Positions 1-4,784 of a DNA stretch of 6,338 nt are shown one piece after another. The DNA is from an uncultured Verrucomicrobiales bacterium (GTDB taxonomy: Bacteria; Verrucomicrobiota; Verrucomicrobiia; Verrucomicrobiales; Akkermansiaceae), in the NCBI GenBank assembly GCA_937893015.1, contig CALBJX010000023.1:1-6338 (forward strand), in the 5' to 3' direction. The translations under genes and the position numbers were made by a program. Positions within the stretch are counted from its first letter, which is position 1, and each line of letters starts with the position of its first letter. The notes beneath the pieces were generated by a model. It ran no database searches and was not told the DNA's origin. It saw only the letters and a list, made by a program, of their open reading frames with translations.

Positions 1-17
1 CTTGGTCCTTCTTCCCC

Positions 18-63
18 GCGCGGCGCAGCCGCGCCTCAATTTGACTTCGTACATCCCTACAAA
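18..63 (+). repeat. Composite intergenic repeat, site 1 (hairpin + short heptad + CCCTACAAA)
   Basis: A pyrimidine-rich run at 7-17 precedes a GC hairpin with 7-bp arms: GCGCGGC (18-24), loop GCA, GCCGCGC (28-34). A linker follows, then GACTTC-GTACATC (43-55), which is a single-copy version of the 7-nt array seen at 4045-4065 and 6305-6338. It ends in CCCTACAAA (55-63), a motif repeated at 798-806 and, on the minus strand, at 6297-6305. The site lies directly upstream of the promoter of the first membrane-protein gene. The function is unknown. Similarity to the other sites is seen directly; treating them as one element family is inference. Confidence 0.75.
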
Positions 64-75
64 TCCTTATTTATC

Positions 76-104
76 TTGTCTTCCTCTCCTCTCTCTGTTA
101 CAAT
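76..104 (+). promoter_or_regulatory. Sigma70-type promoter of the first membrane-protein gene (predicted leaderless)
   Basis: A -35 box TTGTCT (76-81) and a -10 box TACAAT (99-104) are separated by exactly 17 nt. Only 6 nt lie between the -10 box and the ATG at 111, so the expected transcription start coincides with the A of the start codon. The sequence before the ATG is pyrimidine-rich with no Shine-Dalgarno motif, which fits a leaderless mRNA. The paralogue's promoter at 819-847 has the same geometry. Confidence 0.7.
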
Positions 105-110
105 GTCGTC

Positions 111-581
111 ATGTCCTATCGTCCTTTCTTCTCTCCTCTCGGTGCGGCGGCGTTGGTGCTGCTGCCGCTTGCAGTGTGGGGTTGCGCACGCTTTTGGTGG
201 TTTCCTACAACGTCTCTCGGTGAGTATGAGGGCGGGGATTTGGAGTTTTTCTGCAAGCAGATGCCGCCGTTGCTGACGTGGACAACGGCGCTGTTCACCT
301 TCTTCATGCTGCCGCCGTGGCGTGCGCGTCAGCGCGGGGCATGGGCGTGGGCGCGTCGCGCCGTTGCTTTTGCGTTTTCGGCGCTCGGGACCATTGCGGC
401 AGGGCTGCTGACCTGCTGCTGCACGGCGGGGTATGACGGGTGGATAATGCCCGTGCTGGCCCTTTCCCTGCTCGGCGCTTGGGTGAGTTTGCTCACCGCG
501 CTCTTTCTGTCTCTCCGCCGTGCCGTAGCCCGACGCCGCGCGGAATCCCATACGTCCGACTCCCGGCCTCCGTCTTTGTGA
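111..581 (+). CDS. Four-helix integral membrane protein, paralogue A (function unknown)
   Basis: This 156-residue protein has four likely membrane helices at about residues 10-30, 53-68, 84-105 and 112-135. The loop between helices 2 and 3 (RARQRGAWAWARR) and the C-terminal tail (RRAVARRR) are basic, so both termini are predicted cytoplasmic. The loop at 31-52 is acidic and should face outward; it contains one Cys, and helix 3 ends in a Cys triplet (102-104). I do not recognise a family. Residues encoded at 139-475 are identical to those of the downstream paralogue, and the DNA there differs at only three third-codon positions. The two proteins differ at their N-terminal leaders and C-terminal tails. 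The start is set by the promoter, whose -10 box ends 6 nt before the ATG. The stop codon overlaps the GTG of the Sel1 remnant that follows. Confidence 0.8.
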   Translation: MSYRPFFSPLGAAALVLLPLAVWGCARFWWFPTTSLGEYEGGDLEFFCKQMPPLLTWTTALFTFFMLPPWRARQRGAWAWARRAVAFAFSALGTIAAGLLTCCCTAGYDGWIMPVLALSLLGAWVSLLTALFLSLRRAVARRRAESHTSDSRPPSL

Positions 582-759
582 AAACGCCCCTTCTTTCTCT
601 CTTTGCCGCCCTCCTGTCTCTCTGATGGGGGAGGCCTTTGCGGAACATACCGAAATACAGAGCCTGCAAGCCGGGGCCGAACAGGGCGACGCGGCGGCTC
701 AGGTGGACCGCGGCTATCGCTACGATGAGGGGGGGCTGCGTGCCAGACAATCCGGCTGA
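578..759 (+). pseudogene. Remnant of a secreted Sel1-repeat protein (frameshifted and truncated)
   Basis: A GTG at 578, overlapping the stop of the preceding gene, opens a frame reading VKTPLLSLFAALLSL, a typical signal-peptide n- and h-region, before a TGA at 623-625. In the adjacent frame from ATG 625 the sequence continues with GEAFA-EHTE, a plausible signal-peptidase site (A-x-A), and then SLQAGAEQGDAAAQVDRGY. The latter matches the start of a Sel1/TPR-like repeat (consensus AEQGDAxAQxxLGxxY). It stops at 757-759 after less than one repeat. Restoring a single base near the TCTCTCTG run would fuse the halves into a normal signal peptide plus Sel1 domain. Sel1 proteins are normally made of several such repeats, so this is a decayed copy or a small relic. 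A sequencing error could explain the frameshift but not the early end. Alternatively the 44-residue frame from 625 could be expressed alone, which I consider unlikely. Confidence 0.6.
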
Positions 760-766
760 ATTCCAA

Positions 767-806
767 AATTGTAATTTTTAAATTGTAAATTGTAAATCCC
801 TACAAA
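767..806 (+). repeat. Heptad repeat array, site 2 (AATTGTA type + CCCTACAAA)
   Basis: Four 7-nt units in register: AATTGTA (767-773), ATTTTTA (774-780), AATTGTA (781-787) and AATTGTA (788-794). They are followed by AAT and the conserved terminal motif CCCTACAAA (798-806). No GC hairpin is present here; the array begins 7 nt after the end of the Sel1 remnant. It is strongly AT-rich against a GC-rich background and lies just upstream of the promoter of the second membrane-protein gene. Confidence 0.75.
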
Positions 807-817
807 TCCCCATTTGT
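802..817 (+). promoter_or_regulatory. Inverted repeat ACAAAT-N4-ATTTGT, candidate operator
   Basis: ACAAAT (802-807) and ATTTGT (812-817) are perfect 6-bp inverted arms around CCCC, ending one base before the -35 box at 819. At the first paralogue the equivalent site (59-74) has decayed to ACAAAT-CCTT-ATTTAT. Upstream of leuC (6285-6301) a related pair has 5-bp arms with a wider gap. The position suits a regulator site, but no cognate protein can be assigned. Confidence 0.35.
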
Positions 818-818
818 C

Positions 819-847
819 TTGACCTCCTTCCCCCTCTCTGTTATCAT
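819..847 (+). promoter_or_regulatory. Sigma70-type promoter of the second membrane-protein gene (predicted leaderless)
   Basis: A -35 box TTGACC (819-824) and a -10 box TATCAT (842-847) are spaced by exactly 17 nt, and each matches the sigma70 consensus at five of six positions. Six nucleotides separate the -10 box from the ATG at 854, so transcription should begin at the start codon. No Shine-Dalgarno motif is visible. Confidence 0.8.
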
Positions 848-853
848 CTCGCT

Positions 854-1300
854 ATGTCCGTGAGTTCCTGTCTTTCCCGCTTTTCACCTGTCGGTGCGGC
901 GGCGTTGGTGCTGCTGCCGCTTGCGGTGTGGGGTTGCGCGCGCTTTTGGTGGTTTCCTACAACGTCTCTCGGCGAGTATGAGGGCGGGGATTTGGAGTTT
1001 TTCTGCAAGCAGATGCCGCCGTTGCTGACGTGGACAACGGCGCTGTTCACCTTCTTCATGCTGCCGCCGTGGCGTGCGCGTCAGCGCGGGGCATGGGCGT
1101 GGGCGCGTCGCGCCGTTGCTTTTGCGTTTTCGGCGCTCGGGACCATTGCGGCAGGGCTGCTGACCTGCTGCTGCACGGCGGGGTATGACGGGTGGATAAT
1201 GCCCGTGCTGGCCCTTTCCCTGCTCGGTGTCGCCGTGAGCCTGCTCGTCCCGCTCCTCCACTGGCTCTGCCGCGTTGGCTTCCGCCGCTACGCAGAGTAA
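854..1300 (+). CDS. Four-helix integral membrane protein, paralogue B (function unknown)
   Basis: This 148-residue paralogue of the gene at 111-581 has predicted helices at about residues 13-33, 56-71, 87-108 and 115-137, with the same basic loop between helices 2 and 3 (RARQRGAWAWARR). Its N-terminal leader is three residues longer than that of A, and its C-terminal tail differs (VPLLHWLCRVGFRRYAE instead of the longer Arg-rich tail). The block 891-1227 is 334/337 identical to 139-475, whereas the upstream 56 nt aligned without gaps (798-853 against 55-110) are only about 77% identical. That contrast suggests gene conversion rather than a simple recent duplication. The start is placed at 854 by the -10 box ending 6 nt upstream. 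I recognise no family. A role in the envelope is inferred only from the helices. Confidence 0.8.
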   Translation: MSVSSCLSRFSPVGAAALVLLPLAVWGCARFWWFPTTSLGEYEGGDLEFFCKQMPPLLTWTTALFTFFMLPPWRARQRGAWAWARRAVAFAFSALGTIAAGLLTCCCTAGYDGWIMPVLALSLLGVAVSLLVPLLHWLCRVGFRRYAE

Positions 1301-1322
1301 CCCATACTAAGGCGATTTTTCC

Positions 1323-1351
1323 TTGTCGCAGCGGCTCCGCTGCGATAGGAT
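1323..1351 (+). promoter_or_regulatory. Promoter with a palindromic spacer, upstream of the anchored beta-rich gene
   Basis: A -35 box TTGTCG (1323-1328) and a -10 box TAGGAT (1346-1351) are 17 nt apart, and the -10 box ends 6 nt before the ATG at 1358. This is the same leaderless geometry as the two upstream genes. The spacer is almost wholly an inverted repeat: CGCAGCGG (1327-1334), CT, CCGCTGCG (1337-1344). The match to consensus is weaker than at the other two promoters, so the shared geometry is the main support. Confidence 0.5.
1327..1344. promoter_or_regulatory. 8-bp-arm inverted repeat between -35 and -10 boxes
   Basis: CGCAGCGG and CCGCTGCG are perfect inverted arms around a CT dinucleotide. 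The repeat sits inside the promoter spacer at 1329-1345 and 26 nt after the stop of the preceding gene. It could be an operator for a dimeric repressor or a transcript hairpin ending paralogue B. A U-tract is missing (GATAGGATGG follows), which argues against a standard intrinsic terminator. It differs in sequence from the GCGCGGC hairpins of the composite repeats. Confidence 0.45.
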
Positions 1352-1357
1352 GGGAGT

Positions 1358-1987
1358 ATGGAGTTTTTATGCCGGTTCATGCGCTTCCTGATTGCGCTCC
1401 TTTCCCTGTATCTGTGCTTGGTTGCCTTCGAGTATCTGTCGGAGTGTGTGCCCGATACTTCCTTTGACCATGAGATAACCCGACTGTGGTGGGGCAGAGG
1501 GACGGAGAGCGTCGTGCTGAAAGAAAAGGAGTGGGTGTCACCAGGGGGCGATTATTGGGAGAAGGGATATGATATCGCCTTTACCTTCCGCCTGTCGGGC
1601 GGTGCCGTCTTGTCCATGAAGTATGATGCTTATCGGATGACGATAGCGGCGGAGGATCCGGCAGAAATTGAGGGAGGACATCCCGCCGAGGGGGAACACA
1701 CGCTTCGGGTCGGGTATGGGGCGGAGGAGTTCTGCCTGCTGGATGGCAAGCCGCTTCCCTCTCGTTGTCTCCGTAAGGCGGCGGGCAAAGGGGTGCATCT
1801 CCAAAATGTGGGAACGGGGGAAATCGCGCTTTCCGACTTGCGGGTGGAGTTCCCGCAGTGGCGCAATCCCCGCCCGTTGGCAACGCGCGAGGCACCGCGC
1901 ACGGCAGAAGAGCTGCTCTACCGCGGCAAAATTTGGGCTCGTTACCTCATTTATTCCGAAGCACCTCCGCCCCTGCCGATTCGCTGA
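1358..1987 (+). CDS. Membrane-anchored beta-rich protein, possible LamG/concanavalin-like domain
   Basis: This 209-residue protein starts with a basic N-terminus and one hydrophobic segment (about residues 8-25, MRFLIALLSLYLCLVAF) that is an uncleaved anchor or signal peptide. The rest should lie outside the cytoplasm. From about residue 70 there are alternating beta-strand-like stretches (YDIAFTFRLSGGAVLSMKYD), then EHTLRVGYGAEEFCLLDGKPL, and near 144-165 GKGVHLQNVGTGEIALSDLRVE. The order 'hTLRV ... hDGK ... hxLQNxGxGxIxhSDLRVE' resembles the closing strands of LamG-like domains such as DUF1080, in which the last strands carry the glycan-binding face. This is a fold-level guess by eye, with no catalytic residue assignable. 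The start is chosen from the promoter; the alternative ATG at 1379 would remove little of the anchor. It follows paralogue B by 57 nt on the same strand but seems to have its own promoter. It converges with the regulator gene 29 nt downstream. Confidence 0.7.
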   Translation: MEFLCRFMRFLIALLSLYLCLVAFEYLSECVPDTSFDHEITRLWWGRGTESVVLKEKEWVSPGGDYWEKGYDIAFTFRLSGGAVLSMKYDAYRMTIAAEDPAEIEGGHPAEGEHTLRVGYGAEEFCLLDGKPLPSRCLRKAAGKGVHLQNVGTGEIALSDLRVEFPQWRNPRPLATREAPRTAEELLYRGKIWARYLIYSEAPPPLPIR

Positions 1988-1998
1988 GGCCGGCTCAG
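1984..1998. terminator. Small hairpin between convergent genes (weak terminator candidate)
   Basis: CTGAG (1984-1988) and CTCAG (1994-1998) form a 5-bp stem around GCCGG, overlapping the stop of the anchored beta-rich gene in the 29-nt gap between converging genes. No T-run follows on either strand, so it is at best a weak bidirectional terminator. Confidence 0.2.
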
Positions 1999-2016
1999 GT
2001 CGCGGTCAGCTTTCGG

Positions 2017-2787
2017 TTATTCATATTCCCCCTGCGGTAAGATATCGTCTATCGTCAGGACGGGAACAGTCTCTGCGGGCATGTTGCTGAACGCCGGGGG
2101 AATTGCATCCTCTGTGAGGAGCAGGGGGCGGTGCAGGGGAGCAGGGTGGGGAGCCGTTGCCGTCAATGCAGTGGCAGCAACGGTGAGGATGGTGCATTGT
2201 GCTGCGGTTGAGGCGGCGGCTGCCCAGTGTGCCTGTAGGGCGTGGGGGTAGAGGGCGGTGTCAGGAGACAGCGCGGGCGGGGAGAGCAGGGCGAGATCGA
2301 CGCGCAGGGCAGAACGAGCTGCCTCGTTCTCCAAGAGCCCGCTGGCTTTGTCCAACTCGCCGCCGGGGCATTCGATGCGGAAGGGCAGCGCAGCGGCGGA
2401 GAGGCGGGAGACGAGCGCGGGGCAGGGCGTCACCAGCGTGAGCGGGTGTCGGGCGTAGGCCACATCATTTGCCAGCGCAGAGATTATCGCGAGTGCTCCC
2501 TCCGCCGGATCGAGATACACGCGCACACCGGGTGTCAGGTGCGGGCGGGCGAGGGCGGCCAGCTGGCAGTCGAGCCTCGTTCCGTCTTCGCTGCCGCCTT
2601 GCGGCAGAATGTAGCGTGCGCCGCCGTGCACGCGTTTGAGCAGCCCCTGCGCCTGCAGGGCGACCAAGTCCGTGCGGATGGTTTCATCCGTCACCTCCAG
2701 TTCCTCCGCCAGCTCGGCAGACCTCACCGTCCCCCGCTGCTGCAACAGGCGGAGGATGAAGGCGCGGCGCTCGTGAGAAACATACAT
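2017..2787 (-). CDS. DeoR-family transcriptional regulator with a divergent sensor domain
   Basis: This 256-residue protein has an N-terminal DeoR-type winged helix-turn-helix (about 3-57). ERRAFILRLLQQRGTVRSAE is followed by LAEELEVTDETIRTDLVALQ and the wing signature GLLKRVHGGA. The remaining part (about 72-250) aligns loosely with the DeoRC effector domain: VYLDPAEGALAI sits where D-x-G-(S/T)-T-T is usual, LTLVTPCPA where VTN is usual, and CPGGELDKASG where GGE(L/V)R is usual. Near the end TILTVAATAL replaces the usual ADSSKF. The family usually senses a phosphorylated sugar or related metabolite through those residues, so this protein may bind something else or nothing. It is last in a co-directional run after the leucine genes, but I see no direct evidence that it controls them. 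The ATG at 2787 lies directly downstream of a heptad array, with no Shine-Dalgarno motif. Confidence 0.85.
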   Translation of the reverse strand: MYVSHERRAFILRLLQQRGTVRSAELAEELEVTDETIRTDLVALQAQGLLKRVHGGARYILPQGGSEDGTRLDCQLAALARPHLTPGVRVYLDPAEGALAIISALANDVAYARHPLTLVTPCPALVSRLSAAALPFRIECPGGELDKASGLLENEAARSALRVDLALLSPPALSPDTALYPHALQAHWAAAASTAAQCTILTVAATALTATAPHPAPLHRPLLLTEDAIPPAFSNMPAETVPVLTIDDILPQGEYE

Positions 2788-2792
2788 GATGG

Positions 2793-2844
2793 AATTACAA
2801 ATTACAAATTACAAATTGGGAAATTCGGCGCGGCTTTGCCGCGC
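2793..2844 (-). repeat. Composite intergenic repeat, site 3 (hairpin + AATTTGT array)
   Basis: Read on the minus strand, a pyrimidine run is followed by hairpin arms GCGCGGC (2844-2838) and GCCGCGC (2834-2828). A linker follows, then (AATTTGT)3 plus AATT (2817-2793). The array ends 5 nt before the regulator's ATG. The hairpin, linker and array closely match the site at 4725-4783 read on the plus strand. The whole 80-nt gap between the 374-aa gene and the regulator is taken up by this element and a palindrome AAAGCGCTTT (2860-2869). Confidence 0.8.
2794..2822 (-). promoter_or_regulatory. Possible promoter formed by the heptad array (DeoR-type gene)
   Basis: On the minus strand TTCCCA (2822-2817) and TGTAAT (2799-2794) are 17 nt apart, and the latter ends 6 nt before the ATG at 2787. 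This repeats the geometry of the three plus-strand genes. The -35 match is poor and every AATTTGT unit yields a TGTAAT-like hexamer, so chance is a real alternative. Confidence 0.35.
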
Positions 2845-2867
2845 AGAGAAAAGGGACGCAAAGCGCT

Positions 2868-3992
2868 TTAAGAGGCTAATCCTGATGCAAACGCATCGAG
2901 TTTGTCAAGAAGGGCGGCGGCGGCTTCGCGGATGAGGGCGAGCGTTTCCGTGGGGAGCTTGCCTTCGTCTTGGGCGGTGAGGTTTTTGAGGCGTTCGGAG
3001 AGGTGGTGCAGGCGGCGGGTGGCGAGGTCCAGCGGGTACTCCTTCTGGCGGGTGAGGAGGATGGTGGCGAGCAGCTGGGAGACGAGCGCGGCGTAGCGAT
3101 TAATAAAATTTTCCGCGGCGGCGCGGGCTTCGGGGCCCTGCTTGCCGTGTTGCAGCAGCTCGTTCTGCACAATGCCCGTCAGGCGCGAGGTGGCGTAGAA
3201 GAGCGGGTGGTGCATGGCGCGGCGCACATCCTTCGCGTGCTCGGGGTCCACAAAATCGAGGATTTCCCACTCGCGGCGTTCGCGGGCGGGCTCGGGCGGC
3301 AGGTGCGCCTCGTCCTCCGCCGCCTTGCGGGAGAGAATGTCCGTGCGCCCCATGACATAGGCCTCGCTCAGCTCGCCGCCTTTTTCGTGGCGGTATTTGG
3401 TGTGGATGGAGGCGTAGATGGCCATGCGGGCCTCGGCGCGGTTGAGGCGCGTGTCCCAGAGGCAGGGCGGGAAACCGCTCTCGCGCATGTCTGCCACGGC
3501 GGGGCCGCAGAAATGCTCCGTGTTGTAGTCTACATGGGTGCGCAGGGCCTCCATGTTGAGGAACTGCTGGGCGTTCTCCTCCTCCCAGCTCATGTCCCAC
3601 TGGGGCAGGGAAATGTCGTAGGAGAACGCCGTCGTCTCGATGAGGACGCGGTGCTCCGCCCCCACGAAGAACTCCAGCGAGAGGGCGTTGGCCGTCATGC
3701 GGCGGTTGTCCTCCTCCGGCAAACGGCGGGAGAGGGTCATGTCGCCCGCCGTGAGGGCGGGCAGGGGCTCGCGCAGACGGCGCAGCACGGGGTGTTCCGA
3801 CTGCTGCTCCGCCGCGGCGGCGAGGTTGGTGAAGCTCACGCGGCAGCCCGCGATATCGCGCAGGCAGTTCCCCGCCATGGAGAGCTCGATAGGCTCCCCG
3901 CCGTCAATGCCCCACAGCTGCAACACGATGCTCCCGGGCGTGGTGTTATCCACCACCCCCCGCGCAATCAGCGGTGCCAGCATCGCAAGCAT
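2868..3992 (-). CDS. Conserved protein of unknown function, 374 residues
   Basis: The protein is soluble-looking, with no signal peptide or membrane helix. The N-terminal 60 residues (GVVDNTTPGSIVLQLWGIDG, then EPIELSMAGNCLRDIAGCRV) resemble a short beta-rich domain that I associate with unnamed Verrucomicrobiota proteins, without a family name. The middle (about 95-200) is rich in Trp, Asp and His (PQWDMSWEEENA, YNTEHFCGP). The C-terminal part (about 255-370) is mostly helical with heptad-like leucines (LATRRLHHLSERLKNLTA). I chose ATG 3992 because the frame further upstream only translates the repeat at 4018-4065, and because a purine-rich stretch (GAAAGGGAAAA) precedes this ATG and may serve as a ribosome binding site. 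ATG 3983 is an alternative three codons later. It follows leuD by 82 nt on the same strand, so co-transcription is possible. No enzymatic motif is recognised. Confidence 0.75.
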   Translation of the reverse strand: MLAMLAPLIARGVVDNTTPGSIVLQLWGIDGGEPIELSMAGNCLRDIAGCRVSFTNLAAAAEQQSEHPVLRRLREPLPALTAGDMTLSRRLPEEDNRRMTANALSLEFFVGAEHRVLIETTAFSYDISLPQWDMSWEEENAQQFLNMEALRTHVDYNTEHFCGPAVADMRESGFPPCLWDTRLNRAEARMAIYASIHTKYRHEKGGELSEAYVMGRTDILSRKAAEDEAHLPPEPARERREWEILDFVDPEHAKDVRRAMHHPLFYATSRLTGIVQNELLQHGKQGPEARAAAENFINRYAALVSQLLATILLTRQKEYPLDLATRRLHHLSERLKNLTAQDEGKLPTETLALIREAAAALLDKLDAFASGLAS

Positions 3993-4017
3993 TTTTCCCT
4001 TTCTTCCTTTCCTCCTT

Positions 4018-4065
4018 GCGGCGAAGCCGCCTAACTCAAACTTCGTACATCGTACATCGTACTTC
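4018..4065 (+). repeat. Composite intergenic repeat, site 4 (hairpin + CGTACAT-type array)
   Basis: A pyrimidine-rich tract (3993-4017) precedes a short hairpin, GCGGC (4018-4022), GAA, GCCGC (4026-4030). A linker leads to ACTTC (4040-4044) and three 7-nt units, GTACATC (4045-4051), GTACATC (4052-4058) and GTACTTC (4059-4065). It fills most of the gap between leuD and the 374-aa gene. Order and polarity match site 1. On the minus strand the pyrimidine tract is read as the purine-rich leader of the 374-aa gene. Confidence 0.8.
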
Positions 4066-4074
4066 GTCCATTCC

Positions 4075-4677
4075 TCAGAGCGTCGGGTTCGGCAGGCTTG
4101 CCGCCAGCTTCTCGACTGCTTCCGGGGCATTCATCAGCTCCACCACGGCATCCCAGCGGCCCTGCATGAGTGCCTCGCGGGGCTCGGCGGGCATGGTGAT
4201 GGGGAAGGAAGCTTTTTCACAGCTCAGCGTCATGGCGGCGAGGTCCAGCGTCCACTGCGTCTCGGGCTCCGCTTCGGTGAGAGCCGTGGCGGCGGCGATG
4301 TCCGCATGCGTGGCGCAGACGCAGGGCAGGCCGAGGCCCGTGCTGTTGCCGAAGAAGATTTCCGCAAAGGTCTCGGCGATGATGGCCTGAATGCCCGAAC
4401 GCTTGATGGCCTGCGGCGCGTGCTCGCGGGAGGAGCCGCAGCCGAAGTTCTCGCCGCCCAGAATGAGGACGGCACCCGCATGCGCGGGATTGTCGATGGG
4501 GTGGCCCTTGGAGGAGCCGTCCGCGTTGAAACGCTCGTCGTAGAACATCGTGCCCGCCAGCTCATCGAAGGTCACGCACTTCAGAAAGCGTGCGGGGATG
4601 ATGCGGTCGGTGTCCATATCCGCCCCCGCCACGGGAACGGCCTTGCCGGTAATACTCTGAATCTGATGAAGAGGCAT
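4075..4677 (-). CDS. leuD: 3-isopropylmalate dehydratase small subunit
   Basis: LeuD is the small subunit of isopropylmalate isomerase. With LeuC it converts 2-isopropylmalate to 3-isopropylmalate in cytoplasmic leucine synthesis. The 200-residue product matches the usual length of about 200. Visible signatures are DMDTDRIIPARFLK (20-33), typical of the family N-terminus, and the swivel-domain core GGENFGCGSSREHAPQAIKR (74-93), followed by IQAIIAETFAEIFFGNS (96-112). The start is the ATG at 4677, giving MPLHQIQSITGKAVPV. The open frame continues upstream to 4788, but that part encodes only the translated repeat array and hairpin, so it is not protein. No Shine-Dalgarno motif is seen (CTTTTTTC precedes the ATG). 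It follows leuC by 107 nt on the same strand; I see no convincing promoter in the gap, so an operon with leuC is likely. Confidence 0.95.
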   Translation of the reverse strand: MPLHQIQSITGKAVPVAGADMDTDRIIPARFLKCVTFDELAGTMFYDERFNADGSSKGHPIDNPAHAGAVLILGGENFGCGSSREHAPQAIKRSGIQAIIAETFAEIFFGNSTGLGLPCVCATHADIAAATALTEAEPETQWTLDLAAMTLSCEKASFPITMPAEPREALMQGRWDAVVELMNAPEAVEKLAASLPNPTL

Positions 4678-4684
4678 GAAAAAA

Positions 4685-4783
4685 GTTGGAAGTTGGAGGT
4701 TGGAAGTTGGAAGTGTGAAATTCCGCGCGGCGGAGCCGCGCCTATATTTCCAATTTGTAATTTGTAAATTGTAATTTGTAATT
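4685..4783 (+). repeat. Composite intergenic repeat, site 5 (two heptad arrays flanking a hairpin)
   Basis: This is the fullest example and occupies nearly all of the leuC-leuD gap. On the plus strand it has four GTTGGAA units (4685-4712, the second ending in G). Hairpin arms GCGCGGC (4725-4731) and GCCGCGC (4735-4741) surround GGA. A linker follows, then four AATTTGT units (4752-4779, the third being AAATTGT) plus AATT. The second half matches site 3 in hairpin, linker and array. Both arrays have a strict 7-nt period but differ in unit sequence. In the leuC-leuD transcript the hairpin would form in the intercistronic RNA. Confidence 0.85.
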
Positions 4784-4784
4784 C

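Noticed and set aside
625..759. Independent small gene of 44 residues
   Set aside because: It begins in the middle of what looks like a signal peptide split across two frames and ends within the first Sel1 repeat, so a pseudogene is the better reading.
1668..2090. Plus-strand open frames overlapping the end of the anchored beta-rich gene (1668-2090 and 1858-2040)
   Set aside because: They are out of frame with the supported gene, Arg/Ser-rich, and run through its stop into the opposite gene.
2828..2844. GC hairpins as intrinsic terminators
   Set aside because: None of the GCGCGGC hairpins is followed by a T-run on either strand. They recur as part of the composite repeat and at some sites lie upstream of promoters, not after genes.
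2970..4034. Long plus-strand open frame (354 codons) opposite the 374-aa gene
   Set aside because: It is antisense to a convincing gene in GC-rich DNA, has low-complexity Gly/Val/Ala-rich composition, and shows no domain or promoter.
3640..4767. Plus-strand open frame of 375 codons spanning leuD and the neighbouring gap
   Set aside because: It crosses repeats at 4018-4065 and 4685-4767 and is antisense to leuD. Its C-terminus is just the translated heptad arrays.
4685..4783. CRISPR array or CRISPR-like repeat
   Set aside because: The units are 7 nt, directly abutting, with no spacers and no cas genes.
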